From contig JAEPMI010000012.1 of assembly GCA_017644045.1 (NCBI GenBank), forward strand, positions 62,001-126,000: DNA of 64,000 nt. Direction: 5' to 3'. A model generated the notes under the pieces. That model saw only the letters and a list, made by a program, of their open reading frames with translations. It did no database searches and was not told where the DNA came from. The position numbers were made by a program, and so were the translations under genes. Every line of letters starts with the position of its first letter. The first letter of the stretch is position 1. Positions 45,416 through 57,666 of this stretch are shown here, piece after piece. The DNA is from Deltaproteobacteria bacterium. Its GTDB lineage: Bacteria > Myxococcota_A > Polyangia > Polyangiales > Houyiibacteriaceae.

Positions 45416-46735
45416 ATGGCGGTGACGGCCCTCGAGTGCCCCGGCTGCGGGGCGAAGCTCAGCGCGAGCCCTGGCCAGCAGACGGTCACCTGCTCGTACT
45501 GCTCGACCACCTGCCAGGTGCAGCAGCAGCCCCATGGTGCATCGCCGTGGAACCAGCACGCGCACGCCCAGGCCGCGCAAGCGGCGGAGATGGGCACGCG
45601 TGCCCAGAAGATCGTCCTCGTCACGACCCTGGGCACCACGGTGGCCGGCATCGCGATGGCGGGCGTGTTCGCAGTCTCGGCGCCGGACCCGCAGCCCTCG
45701 GCGCCCGTGGCGGTACCCACGACATCGATGCCCGCCATCCCGGCGACCCCCAACGTCCCCGCCCCCGCGGCGACGGCGATGGATCCGGCGATCGCGGCCG
45801 ACGCCGCGCTCATGGGCCGGCTGAGCGCGTACGTCAGCGAGTGCATCAACACGCTCGACGACCGGATCCTCTCCAGCCGTGCGCGCTACCGCGACTGGGT
45901 CGACGACGACGATGGTCCGCGCCCGAATAGCCGCCACGTCTACGGCCTCTACACCTTCCGCGACCCGAGCGATTGCGCCGAGTCCGTCGCCGCCGCGTCG
46001 GCGCTGAGCCCGCGCAAGCCCGAGATGGACGCGGCCGCTCAGGCCTACGTGACGGCGGTCACCAACCTGCACGGGGTCGTGGAGGAGGCCGAGCGCTACT
46101 ACGACCGCAACGATTACCAGGACGACCACATGGCGCGCGGCCAGGAGCTGCACGGTCCGCTCATGGCCAACTTCAACGCCTTCATGGTCGCCCGGGAGGC
46201 ATTGATCGCCCACGTCGACGCGGCGTTCGAAGAGGCGCTGACCAAGCGCGAACAGGCAGTGGCCCCCGGCGACACCCGCCATCGCCTCCTCTACGACACC
46301 ATGCGGAACGCCGCCGAGATCGCCCGAACCGCGAACGTCCACTGGCGCGAAGTCGGCTCCATCGACCACGACAGCTTCTTCGCGAAGGCCGACGGCTACC
46401 AGCGCCAGGTCGACGAGCTCGAGGCCGCGCTCGGCGACGTCTCGGAAGCGGAGCGCAACGCCGAGATGGGCCGCACCTTCCGCGCGCTCCAGAGCTATGT
46501 CCAGACCAGCCAGTCCTTTGCCCAGGCGGCCAAGTCCCTCGCGCGCCGCGTGGAGCGCGGGGGCGGCTGGAGCACCGGCGAGCGCATGACCCTCCGCGCC
46601 GGCGCCGGCTCCCACTGGATGGTCGGCGGCTCGCCTGGCGCCGCGCTCGCCAAGTACAACGAGCTCCTTCGCGCCGACGTCTCACCGCCGCTGCGCTACA
46701 TCGCGCCCACCGCCCTCCTCAGCGACGGCTACTGA
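45416..46735 (+). CDS. Zinc-ribbon, membrane-anchored DUF3829 protein
   Basis: The 439-residue protein opens with a zinc ribbon (LECPGCGAKL..VTCSYC, two C-x2-C pairs at residues about 7-29), then a hydrophobic stretch (TLGTTVAGIAMAGVFAV, about 67-84) and a Pro/Ala linker. A helical DUF3829 domain of about 300 residues follows, with YYDRNDYQDDHMARGQELHG, the recognisable Y-x-x-x-x-Y-x-D-D-x-x-x-K/R-G-x-x-L-H signature. DUF3829 (YiiG-like) has no known role. With this topology the ribbon would be cytoplasmic and DUF3829 periplasmic. Confidence 0.72.
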   Translation: MAVTALECPGCGAKLSASPGQQTVTCSYCSTTCQVQQQPHGASPWNQHAHAQAAQAAEMGTRAQKIVLVTTLGTTVAGIAMAGVFAVSAPDPQPSAPVAVPTTSMPAIPATPNVPAPAATAMDPAIAADAALMGRLSAYVSECINTLDDRILSSRARYRDWVDDDDGPRPNSRHVYGLYTFRDPSDCAESVAAASALSPRKPEMDAAAQAYVTAVTNLHGVVEEAERYYDRNDYQDDHMARGQELHGPLMANFNAFMVAREALIAHVDAAFEEALTKREQAVAPGDTRHRLLYDTMRNAAEIARTANVHWREVGSIDHDSFFAKADGYQRQVDELEAALGDVSEAERNAEMGRTFRALQSYVQTSQSFAQAAKSLARRVERGGGWSTGERMTLRAGAGSHWMVGGSPGAALAKYNELLRADVSPPLRYIAPTALLSDGY

Positions 46736-46774
46736 GACTCTCCGCGCGCTCCCAGTCGCAGCCACGCCGGACAG

Positions 46775-46868
46775 CTACAACTCAGGGACGCTCTTGAGTT
46801 CAGTTCTTTCTGAGTTCACAGAGCGAATGTGAACTCGGAAAGAACTCAAGAGCGTCCCTCTCCTGTAG
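46775..46868. repeat. 94-nt imperfect palindrome, REP-like or MITE-like hairpin element
   Basis: Left arm 46785-46820 and right arm 46828-46858 pair over about 30 bp (GGGACGCTCTTGAG against CTCAAGAGCGTCCC at the ends), with one 5-nt insertion, one mismatch and a 7-nt loop. Outer CTACA (46775-46779) and TGTAG (46864-46868) pair around a 5-nt interior loop. Hairpins with GGGACG...TTGAGTTC ends are of the kind moved by REP-associated (IS200-like) transposases. No transposase is present in the window. Confidence 0.75.
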
Positions 46869-46928
46869 TCGTGCAGCGAAATCGTACGTGGGTGAGCCGG
46901 TTTCGCGCGCTCGTGGCTCCTACGCGCG

Positions 46929-48677
46929 ATGAGACGACCTCGGCTTCTCGCCTTCCTGGGCGCGACCCTCTCGATCCTCGGCTGCGAGGGCACCATCGGG
47001 GGGAGCACCTGGACTCCCCCCGACGACGAGTTCCGCCCTGGGGATGTGGACTTCACCTGCGACGAGAGCGCCGAAGAGACGCCCTCGGTGATGCGCAGGC
47101 TGGCCCGGAGCCAGCTGCAGCACACGGTCGAGGACACCATCCGCCGCCTGCTGCCGGCCGCCGAGGCGAACGCCCTGCTGACCGGCATCGCCGACGATCT
47201 GGCGGCCATTCCACAGGACCTGCGGGCCGAGAGCCACGTGCAGGAAGGTCAGAAGCTCTTCTTCCGCTCGGACACGACGGTCGGCGAGAGCGCAGTCTCC
47301 GCGCACCACCGCCTCAGCACCGCGATCGGCGAAGCGCTGGCCCAGCCGGCCACGCTCGACGCCATGGGCGCCAGCTGCGCGACCGACGCGGACACCGCCA
47401 ACGACGCGGCCTGTGTCGACGAGCTCCTCGAGCGCGTCGGGCGCCTCACCCACCGGCGCCCGATGGATGACGCCGAGCGCACTTTCTACCGGGACGAGGT
47501 CTACGACGCTGGCGATGCCATCGATCTGCCGGCGCTCGAAGACATGTTCGTGGTGCTCTTCGCCCAGCCGAGCTTCCTCTTCCACATCGAGGGGACCGGG
47601 CCGCTCACCGCGTACGAGGCCGCCTCTCGGCTCAGCTACCACTTCTGGGACACGATGCCGGACGAGGAGCTCTCCGCGGCGGCCGACTCCGGCGAGCTCC
47701 TGACCGACGAGGGCTGGCAGGCCCAGGTCGAGCGGGTCCTCGGAGACGATCGCGCCCGCCAGAGCCTGCAGGTCTTCGTCGAAGAGTGGCTGCGCTTCGA
47801 CCAGCTGAACCCGGCGAGCAGCGGCTCCGGCGCCGACTTCGCGTACATCGCCGGAGACCTCGGCCTCGACGGGAGCTTCGACGACGCGGTCCGCGCCGAG
47901 CCGGTCGATCTGCTGCACCACACCCTGCGCACCGGCGGCACCTTCCGGGACTTCTTCCTGAGCGACGTGACCACCACGCAGGACCCGCGTCTCGCCGCCA
48001 TCTACGGCGTCGAGCCCGCCGCCGACGGCGAGACGGTGGCGCTCCCGCCCGAACGCCGCAGCGTGCTCTCCCGCGTGGGTCTTCTGCTCGCCCGAGCCGA
48101 CGTGGCGCTACCCAACATCAACTCCATCACCCACCCGATCCTGCGCGGCGTCTTCATCCGCCGGCAGATCACCTGCGACTACCTGCCCGCCGCCCCCGGC
48201 GGCGCGATGGACGACCTGCCCGTCGTCGACCGCTCCGTCACCGGCTCGCGCGAAGCGACCGAGATCCTCACCGGCGCCACCGGCTGCAGCGGCTGCCACG
48301 GCCGCATCAACCCGACCGGCTACGCCCTCGAGGGCTTCGACGCGATCGGGCAGCGACGCGAGAACGAGCCGCTCTTCGACGCCTCCGGTGGCGTCACCGC
48401 GGAGCTCGAGATCGACGACAGCGCCACGATCCCCGAGTCCGATGGGCCGGTGGCCGGGGCGCCCGCGCTCGCGGAGAGCCTCTACGAGAGCGAGAAGGTC
48501 GGCGCCTGCTTCGCTCGCCACTACCTGCGCTTCGCCCTCGCCCGGGCCGAAGACCCCGAACGCGATGGCTGCCTGCTCGCCGAGCTCGACGAAGCCATCG
48601 ACGACGATCGCCCCCTCACCGAGGTCCTCTCCGCCGTGGTCCTCGCCCCCTCCTTCCGCGTCCGCGCTGCCAACTAG
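46929..48677 (+). CDS. DUF1592/DUF1588/DUF1585 lipoprotein with one heme-c motif
   Basis: The 582-residue lipoprotein (SILGC) shows the planctomycete/myxobacterial order: an N-terminal helical part (residues 50-190), DUF1592 (LEDMFVVLFAQPSFLFHIEG, AASRLSYHFWDTMPD), DUF1588 (RVGLLLARADVALPNINS..ILRGVFIRRQITC), and DUF1585 with GCSGCHGRINPTGYALEGFD and YESEKVGACFARHYLRFALA. CSGCH is a single heme-c attachment site. It pairs with a DUF1552 gene 10 nt downstream, a recurrent neighbourhood. The function is unknown, but an oxidoreductase or adhesion role outside the cell is likely. Confidence 0.88.
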   Translation: MRRPRLLAFLGATLSILGCEGTIGGSTWTPPDDEFRPGDVDFTCDESAEETPSVMRRLARSQLQHTVEDTIRRLLPAAEANALLTGIADDLAAIPQDLRAESHVQEGQKLFFRSDTTVGESAVSAHHRLSTAIGEALAQPATLDAMGASCATDADTANDAACVDELLERVGRLTHRRPMDDAERTFYRDEVYDAGDAIDLPALEDMFVVLFAQPSFLFHIEGTGPLTAYEAASRLSYHFWDTMPDEELSAAADSGELLTDEGWQAQVERVLGDDRARQSLQVFVEEWLRFDQLNPASSGSGADFAYIAGDLGLDGSFDDAVRAEPVDLLHHTLRTGGTFRDFFLSDVTTTQDPRLAAIYGVEPAADGETVALPPERRSVLSRVGLLLARADVALPNINSITHPILRGVFIRRQITCDYLPAAPGGAMDDLPVVDRSVTGSREATEILTGATGCSGCHGRINPTGYALEGFDAIGQRRENEPLFDASGGVTAELEIDDSATIPESDGPVAGAPALAESLYESEKVGACFARHYLRFALARAEDPERDGCLLAELDEAIDDDRPLTEVLSAVVLAPSFRVRAAN

Positions 48678-48687
48678 GAACCGACTG

Positions 48688-50223
48688 ATGACCGTACGAA
48701 AGATCGGACGACGCTTCTTCCTCATCGGCGCGGGCGGTGCCGCTCTCGCCATCCCCGCGCTGCCCAGCCTGCTGCGCGGCACGCGGGCCGAGGCTCAGGA
48801 CCCGGCGGGCCCCAAGCGCATGGTCGCCATCATGTCGGAGCACGGCGGGGTCTGGCAGGAGCACATGTTCCCCGACGCCGCCGACGCCGCCGAGAGCTTC
48901 GAGCACCTCCACACCTGCCACCACGGGCTGCTCGCCTCACGGATGGAGGGCAGCGACCGCGTGGTGAGCGACGTGCTCCGCGCGCCCGCCGACCGCCTCA
49001 CGGAGTCGCTCGTCCAGAAGATGAACGTCATCCGAGGCCTCGACGTGCCCTTCTATTACGGCCACGCGCGCCACGTGCTCGGGAACTACGGCGACATGTC
49101 GAACAACCACGACGATCCGACACCGGAGCAGGCCACCGTCGACGTGGTCATGGGCTACTCGTCGTCGTTCTACGAGTCCGTGCCCCGACGCCGCATGATG
49201 AATTTCGGCCGCGACGCCCTGAGCGTGGAGTGGGTCGACCCGGTCGGCCGCTCCGGCGGCTTCCAGCCGGTCCCGACCGACGGCGCGGCGACCCTCTTCG
49301 ACCTGCTCTACGTCGAGCCGGAGACCGGCGAGGAGCGACCGCCGCCCCTGAACCAGGTGATGGAGAGCTACCGCCGCCTCGAGAGCGGCGCCCATGGCCC
49401 CGGCGCGCGCCTCGGCTCCGCCGATCGCGCCGCGCTCCGCCAGTACATGGATCGCCTCAGCGATCTCCAGAGCTCGCTGAACACCCCGACCGGCGCCCAC
49501 TGCGGCTCGGTGGTCCGCCCCGAGGGCGTCGGCAACAGCCTCTGGAACTGGAACCCGAGCAACTACCAGATCCTCAACGACGTCATCATGGCCGGCTTCA
49601 TGTGCGACAGCAGCCGCATCGCCGTGATCCGAACCACCGACCCCTGGCACGGCGGCATGGACGCCGACGGCGGCTACCACGAGGTCGCCCACAACGCGGC
49701 CGGCGGCGGCGGGTCGGTCACCGACGGAGCCACCCTCACTCGCCTCGAGGGCCTGCTCACCGAGGGCAACAACGCGCTCTTCCGCGACGGGATGCTCGAC
49801 CTGGTGAACAAGCTGGAGGCGCTCCCCGAGGGCGAGGGCTCGATGCTCGACTCCACGGTGGTCTGGTGGGCCCACGAGGCCGGCGCCTCGACGCACAACG
49901 GCGACTCGATCCCGATCGTGTCGATCGGCGGCGGCAACATGTTGAACACCGGCCACTACCTCGACATGCGCGATCGGAACGCGAACCCGTTCCGCGAGGA
50001 CGATCGCGTCTTCAAGAACGTCCAGCGCCGCCGCGGCGCGTGCTTCTTCCAGTGGCACACCACGATCCTCGACGCGATGGGCATCCCGCGCAGCGAGTGG
50101 CAGGTCGACGGACGCACGGCGTTCTCGGGATCGGTCGAGCAGCCCGGCTGGATGACGATGCAGTACGACCAGGACGCGCTCTTCGCGAGCTGCGACGACC
50201 CGCTCCCCTACATTCTCGGCTGA
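48688..50223 (+). CDS. DUF1552 family secreted protein with Tat signal
   Basis: The 511-residue product starts with a twin-arginine signal (MTVRKIGRRFFLIGAGGAAL), so it is exported folded. The body has the DUF1552 layout: VAIMSEHGGVWQEHMFP opening, VQKMNVIRGLDVPFYYGHA, NHDDPTP, IRTTDPWHGGMDADG, and TVVWWAHEAGASTHN. DUF1552 proteins are related to the DUF1501/sulfatase-like alkaline-phosphatase superfamily. Cotranscription with the heme-containing DUF1592 protein (10-nt gap) indicates a joint extracytoplasmic function, unknown in detail. Confidence 0.88.
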   Translation: MTVRKIGRRFFLIGAGGAALAIPALPSLLRGTRAEAQDPAGPKRMVAIMSEHGGVWQEHMFPDAADAAESFEHLHTCHHGLLASRMEGSDRVVSDVLRAPADRLTESLVQKMNVIRGLDVPFYYGHARHVLGNYGDMSNNHDDPTPEQATVDVVMGYSSSFYESVPRRRMMNFGRDALSVEWVDPVGRSGGFQPVPTDGAATLFDLLYVEPETGEERPPPLNQVMESYRRLESGAHGPGARLGSADRAALRQYMDRLSDLQSSLNTPTGAHCGSVVRPEGVGNSLWNWNPSNYQILNDVIMAGFMCDSSRIAVIRTTDPWHGGMDADGGYHEVAHNAAGGGGSVTDGATLTRLEGLLTEGNNALFRDGMLDLVNKLEALPEGEGSMLDSTVVWWAHEAGASTHNGDSIPIVSIGGGNMLNTGHYLDMRDRNANPFREDDRVFKNVQRRRGACFFQWHTTILDAMGIPRSEWQVDGRTAFSGSVEQPGWMTMQYDQDALFASCDDPLPYILG

Positions 50224-50248
50224 GGTCAGCTTCCGGGACGGAACGACG

Positions 50249-50279
50249 AAGGGCGCCGGCGGTCTCCCGCGGCGCCCTT
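50249..50279. terminator. Bidirectional terminator between DUF1552 and atpC
   Basis: AAGGGCGCCG (50249-50258) and CGGCGCCCTT (50270-50279) form a perfect 10-bp stem with an 11-nt loop, between two convergent genes. T-rich ends on both strands are short (CTTT and CTTC). Confidence 0.7.
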
Positions 50280-50299
50280 TCGTGCGTGGTCGGACGAGG

Positions 50300-50728
50300 T
50301 CAGTTGGCGACGGCGGCGGCCGCGTCGAGGCGGGCCTGGGCCCACTCGACGGCGCGCTGCAGCTCGCCGTACTCGGCGTCCTTGGCGTGGCCCTCGTAGG
50401 CCTTCAGCGCCTTGTCGGCCTCCTCGCGCTCCTTGCGGACCTCGTCGGTGTCGATGTCTGCGGGGCGGGCGAAGAGATCGGTGAGGACCTGGACGCTCGA
50501 GGGCTCGGCCTCGACGAAGCCGGGACCGATGGCCGCGACCTCGACGGTGCCGTCGCCGCGCTTCCAGCGGAGAACGCCGGAGCGGAGCGCAGCGAGAACG
50601 GGGATGTGGCCGGGAAGGACACCGAACTCACCGAGGGTGCTCGGCGCCTGCACCGAGTCGGCCTCGGTGCGCAGCGCCAGCCCCTTCGGGGTGGCGACTT
50701 CCAGCTTCAGGACGGTGTCGAGGGCCAT
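50300..50728 (-). CDS. atpC: F1-ATPase epsilon subunit
   Basis: A 142-residue protein with the N-terminal beta-sandwich (LKLEVATPKG, DSVQAPSTLGEFGVLPGHIPVLAAL) and C-terminal helical hairpin (VRKEREEADKALKAYEG) of AtpC. The subunit couples the central stalk to the rotor and can inhibit ATP hydrolysis. It is last in the atpD-atpC pair, 2 nt after atpD. Confidence 0.96.
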   Translation of the reverse strand: MALDTVLKLEVATPKGLALRTEADSVQAPSTLGEFGVLPGHIPVLAALRSGVLRWKRGDGTVEVAAIGPGFVEAEPSSVQVLTDLFARPADIDTDEVRKEREEADKALKAYEGHAKDAEYGELQRAVEWAQARLDAAAAVAN

Positions 50729-50730
50729 GC

Positions 50731-52540
<1,810 letters not shown>

Positions 52541-54205
52541 ATGTCAGACGCTGCTGGAGACCGAATGGGTGAACCACAAAGAGCCGCTGAGCCTTCGGCG
52601 TCTCCGAAAAAGGACGGGCTGATTGGACGGGTCATCAACGACCGGTTCAAGATCCTCGAGCTGATCGCTCGGGGCGGTATGGGCCGTGTCTATCGGGCTC
52701 GCCAGGAACCACTCGGCCGCGAGGTCGCGCTGAAGGTGCTCGACCCGCGCTACAAGGGCGACGAGGATCCGGAGTTCCAGGCACGTTTCTTCCTCGAGGC
52801 CTCCACCGCCGCGAAGCTCTCGCATCCGAACACCGTCACCGTCTTCGACTACGGTAAGACGAGCGACGACATCTACTTCATCGTCATGGAGCTCGTGGAG
52901 GGTCGAACCCTCTCCTCCATGCTCAAGTCCATGGGGGCCCTCCCCCCGCAACGCGCGATCCACATCGCCCTGCAGATGGCTCGCTCGGTTCGTGAGGCCC
53001 ATGGCCTCGGCGTCATCCACCGCGATCTGAAGCCCGCGAACGTGCTCATCACCACGCACGCCGATGAAGAGGACTTCGTGAAGGTCCTCGACTTCGGTCT
53101 GGTGAAGGACCTCGAGGACAACCAGGAGCTGACCCAGCAGGGCCTCTTCATGGGCTCGCCCAAGTACATGTCGCCCGAGCAGATCCAGGGCGGCCGGGTC
53201 GACGCCCGTACGGACGTCTACTCGCTGGGCGTGATCATCTACTACATGCTGACCGGCAAGGTCCCCTTCGAGGGCGCCACGCAGGTCCAGACCCTGATGG
53301 CGCACGTGAAGAACCAGGTGCCCCCGATGGAGCGCGAGGATGGTGTGCCCATCCCGCAGGAGCTCCAGAACGTGGTGCTGCGGACGCTCTCGAAGGACAT
53401 CGAGATCCGCTACCCGTCGATGAACGACCTCATCCTCGCCCTCAAGCAGGCCAGCGGGATGATGGGCGCGCCGATGTCGTCGAGTCAGTCGATCTCGATC
53501 AGCGGTGAGTACGAGACCGGCGCCATCGGTACCCCGAGCGGTGGCATGCCTCAGCTCATCGGCACGCCGAGCGGCGGCATCGCCACCCAACTCGACGACG
53601 CGCTCGACGTCGAGGTCGAGGGCGAAGGCGGCGGCAGCGGCAAGAAGTGGATCTTCGCGGCGGTCGCGGCGGCCGTGATCGGCGCGGGCGTCTACTTCGT
53701 GACCCAGAACACCGGCACCGAGCCCGAGGTCGCGAACGACACGACCCAGGAGACCGAGCAGGAAGAGACGTCCGAGCCGACCGAAGCGGTCGGGGCGCAG
53801 GCGGAAGCCGCGGGCTCTCAGGAAGCCGAGACCGAGGCCGAGAACACGGTCCCGGCCGAAGAGGCCGCGCCGGCTCGCTGCCAGGTCACCATCACGTCGA
53901 CCCCGACGGGCGCCGAGGTCTTCGTCGGCGAGCGCAGCTATGGCACCACGCCCGCCCGCATCGTGTGGGTCGGCGAGTCCGCCGAGCCCGGCCGCGAGGT
54001 CACCTTCCGCTTCGAGAAGAACGGCTATCGCTCGGAGTCGGTGACCCGCACCGTCGAAGGCGAGACGTTGGCGGTCGAGGCCGAGCTTCGCCGCCGCTTC
54101 ATCCCGCGCCGCGGTGGCCCGAGCATGACGACGACCACCTCGATGATGGACGACGATCCGGGCTTCACGAACAGCGGCAGCAACTACCGCGACAACCCGT
54201 ACTGA
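52541..54205 (+). CDS. Serine/threonine protein kinase with C-terminal PEGA domain
   Basis: The 554-residue protein has a Hanks-type kinase domain (residues about 34-295): ARGGMGRVYRARQ glycine loop, VALKVLD lysine, HRDLKPANVL catalytic loop, DFG in LDFGLVKD and SPKYMSPEQ. A Ser/Gly-rich linker follows, then a transmembrane helix near residues 368-388, an acidic Glu/Thr/Ala stretch and a periplasmic PEGA domain (CQVTITSTPTGAEVFVGERS, KNGYRSESV). It reads opposite to the flanking atp genes, between atpG and atpD. A second in-frame ATG (52565) is possible. Confidence 0.94.
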   Translation: MSDAAGDRMGEPQRAAEPSASPKKDGLIGRVINDRFKILELIARGGMGRVYRARQEPLGREVALKVLDPRYKGDEDPEFQARFFLEASTAAKLSHPNTVTVFDYGKTSDDIYFIVMELVEGRTLSSMLKSMGALPPQRAIHIALQMARSVREAHGLGVIHRDLKPANVLITTHADEEDFVKVLDFGLVKDLEDNQELTQQGLFMGSPKYMSPEQIQGGRVDARTDVYSLGVIIYYMLTGKVPFEGATQVQTLMAHVKNQVPPMEREDGVPIPQELQNVVLRTLSKDIEIRYPSMNDLILALKQASGMMGAPMSSSQSISISGEYETGAIGTPSGGMPQLIGTPSGGIATQLDDALDVEVEGEGGGSGKKWIFAAVAAAVIGAGVYFVTQNTGTEPEVANDTTQETEQEETSEPTEAVGAQAEAAGSQEAETEAENTVPAEEAAPARCQVTITSTPTGAEVFVGERSYGTTPARIVWVGESAEPGREVTFRFEKNGYRSESVTRTVEGETLAVEAELRRRFIPRRGGPSMTTTTSMMDDDPGFTNSGSNYRDNPY

Positions 54206-54226
54206 CGAGCGAACGCTCGAAGGCCG

Positions 54227-54252
54227 AACGCCGAGCCCCCGGGCTCGGCGTT
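54227..54252 (+). terminator. Terminator of the kinase gene
   Basis: AACGCCGAGCCC (54227-54238) and GGGCTCGGCGTT (54241-54252) form a perfect 12-bp stem with a 2-nt loop, followed by TTTCGCG. It lies 22 nt after the kinase stop. Confidence 0.75.
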
Positions 54253-54282
54253 TCGCGTTCCGTCGTCGGCGGCGTTTCGGCG

Positions 54283-54377
54283 TCGGCGGTCGGTCGTCGG
54301 CGGTCGGTCGTCGGCGTTTCGGCGTCGGCGTTCGGCAGTCGGCGTCCGGAGTCGGAGTCGGAGTCGGAGTCGGAGTC
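54283..54377. repeat. Simple-sequence repeats between two terminators
   Basis: Two 14-bp units TCGGCGGTCGGTCG (54283-54296, 54297-54310) are followed by GTCGGCG-rich sequence, then five GGAGTC hexamers (54348-54377). The region holds no gene and lies between the kinase terminator and the atpG terminator. Confidence 0.85.
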
Positions 54378-54390
54378 GGGAGACGGAACG

Positions 54391-54417
54391 AAAAACGCCG
54401 AGCCTCTCGGCTCGGCG
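54391..54417 (-). terminator. Terminator of the atpF'FHAG operon
   Basis: CGCCGAGCC (54396-54404) and GGCTCGGCG (54409-54417) form a perfect 9-bp stem with a TCTC loop. On the minus strand it is followed by five T residues (AAAAA at 54391-54395 on plus), the classical Rho-independent pattern, 26 nt after the atpG stop. The stem nearly matches the kinase terminator stem. Confidence 0.82.
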
Positions 54418-54442
54418 TCGTTCGCTGGAAGAGCGCCCTGCC

Positions 54443-55321
54443 CTACTTGATGGCCTCGGCGCCGCCGATGATCTCCATCAGCTCCTTGGTGATCGCGGCC
54501 TGACGCGCCCGGTTGTACTGGAGCGTCAGCTTGTCGATCATCTCGCTCGCGTTGTTGGTCGCCGCATCCATCGCGGTCATTCGAGCGCCGTGCTCGGAAG
54601 CCACGGACTCGAGGAGCGCACGGAAGGTCTCGACCTCGATGTACATCGGCAGGAGCCGATCGAGGAGGATCGCCTTGCTGGGCTCGTAGTCGAAGTCGCC
54701 GAGCGAGTTCTCATCGAGCTCCTTCGGGACGATCGGGAGCAGCTGCTCCACGACGACCTCCTGGCTGATGGCGCTCTTGAACTCGTTGTAGACCAGGTAC
54801 ACGGCGTCGAGCAGCCCCTTCGGGTGCTCGTACTCGTGAACGACCGCCCGGCCGATCTCGCCGGCCTTCTCGAGGCTGAGCTCTTCGAAGACGCCGGTGA
54901 AGTCGTGGACGATGTTGGCGTCGCGACGCTTGAAGTAGTCGCGGCCCTTGCGCCCGATGACCGTGAACTGGACGGTGACGCCTTCGGCCTCGAGCGCCTT
55001 CCACTTCTCGTGCGCGGCCTTGCAGATCGCGGAGTTGAACGCGCCGGCGAGGCCACGGTCGCTGGTCAGGACGACCAGCATGGCGTGGTCGGGATCCCGA
55101 ACCTCGAGCAGCGGGTGGAGCTCCTCGGGGTTGTCTTCCTTCGCGCGGGCCGCGACGTTGCTGAGCACGTCGAGGGTCTTGAGCGCGTAGGGACGGAGCT
55201 CGGTGATCTCCTGCTGCGCGCGCCGCAGACGCGCGGCGGCGACCAGCTTCATGGCGCGGGTGATCTTCTGCGTGTTCTTGACGCTTCCGATCCGCTTGCG
55301 GATGTCTTTCAGGCTCGGCAT
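54443..55321 (-). CDS. atpG: F1-ATPase gamma subunit
   Basis: A 292-residue central-stalk subunit with the N-terminal MPSLKDIRKRIGSVKNTQKI helix, LTSDRGLAGAFNSAI, and the C-terminal helix SEHGARMTAMDAATNNASEM. All are hallmark AtpG segments. Last gene of the atpF'-F-H-A-G transcript; a terminator follows. atpD is not next, unlike the usual order. Confidence 0.97.
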   Translation of the reverse strand: MPSLKDIRKRIGSVKNTQKITRAMKLVAAARLRRAQQEITELRPYALKTLDVLSNVAARAKEDNPEELHPLLEVRDPDHAMLVVLTSDRGLAGAFNSAICKAAHEKWKALEAEGVTVQFTVIGRKGRDYFKRRDANIVHDFTGVFEELSLEKAGEIGRAVVHEYEHPKGLLDAVYLVYNEFKSAISQEVVVEQLLPIVPKELDENSLGDFDYEPSKAILLDRLLPMYIEVETFRALLESVASEHGARMTAMDAATNNASEMIDKLTLQYNRARQAAITKELMEIIGGAEAIK

Positions 55322-55357
55322 CGCCGGGTTCCTTCAGTCAGAGGAGAGGGAATCGCT

Positions 55358-57013
<1,656 letters not shown>

Positions 57014-57123
57014 CGCTCTTTCCTTTGCTGGCCTCGGGGACCTGCTCGGTCGCCGCGGCGCGGCGGGATACTCTGGCTGGGGTGAAAGCGCCGCTCGGCG
57101 GCGCGAAGTCTGGGGAGCGCCGC

Positions 57124-57666
57124 TCAGCGAGCGGCGAGCTGCTCCTGGATCTGACGGAGCCGGTGACGGACGCTGCCGTCGAAGACCTTGTCGCCCACGC
57201 GGGTGACCACGCCGGCGATGAGATCCGGGTCCTGCTTCTCGACCATGACGACCTTTTTGCCGATGGCCTTCTCGAGCTCCGCCTGGAGCTGGGTCTTGAA
57301 GGTCGCGGTCAGCGGCGCGGCGCTGGTGACCTCGGCGACGACGCGGCCCTCGCTCGCCTCGGCGAGCTCGATGAACGCCTCGGCGACCTCCGGGAGGTGC
57401 CGGAAGCGGCGGCGGTCGGCGAGGATCTTGAGCAGGTTGATGGTCTCGCTGGAGAGCATCATCCGCTTGCCGAGCGCATCGACGATGTTGCGCCGCCCCT
57501 CGGACCCGATGGCCGGGTTCTCGAAGACCGACTGCAGCTCGGTGCTGCCGTTCCACGTCTCGACGAGGCCCTCGAGGTCCTTGCGGATCTTCGGGACGGT
57601 GTTGTTCTCGGTGGCGAGCTCGAGGAGCGCGCGGCCGTAGCGACGACCGATGGGGGAGGCCTTCAC
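57124..57666 (-). CDS. atpH: F1-ATPase delta subunit
   Basis: A 180-residue peripheral-stalk subunit with the N-terminal helical bundle ([13 protein letters not shown]) and a C-terminal [20 protein letters not shown] strand pair typical of AtpH. It joins the b/b' stalk to the F1 head. Its start overlaps the atpF stop by 4 nt (ATGA); a 110-nt gap separates it from atpA. Confidence 0.93.
   Translation of the reverse strand: MKASPIGRRYGRALLELATENNTVPKIRKDLEGLVETWNGSTELQSVFENPAIGSEGRRNIVDALGKRMMLSSETINLLKILADRRRFRHLPEVAEAFIELAEASEGRVVAEVTSAAPLTATFKTQLQAELEKAIGKKVVMVEKQDPDLIAGVVTRVGDKVFDGSVRHRLRQIQEQLAAR

Noticed and set aside
54254-54380. Short repeats resembling a CRISPR array
   Set aside because: The units are 6-14 bp without spacers; no cas genes are present. 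It is simple-sequence DNA.
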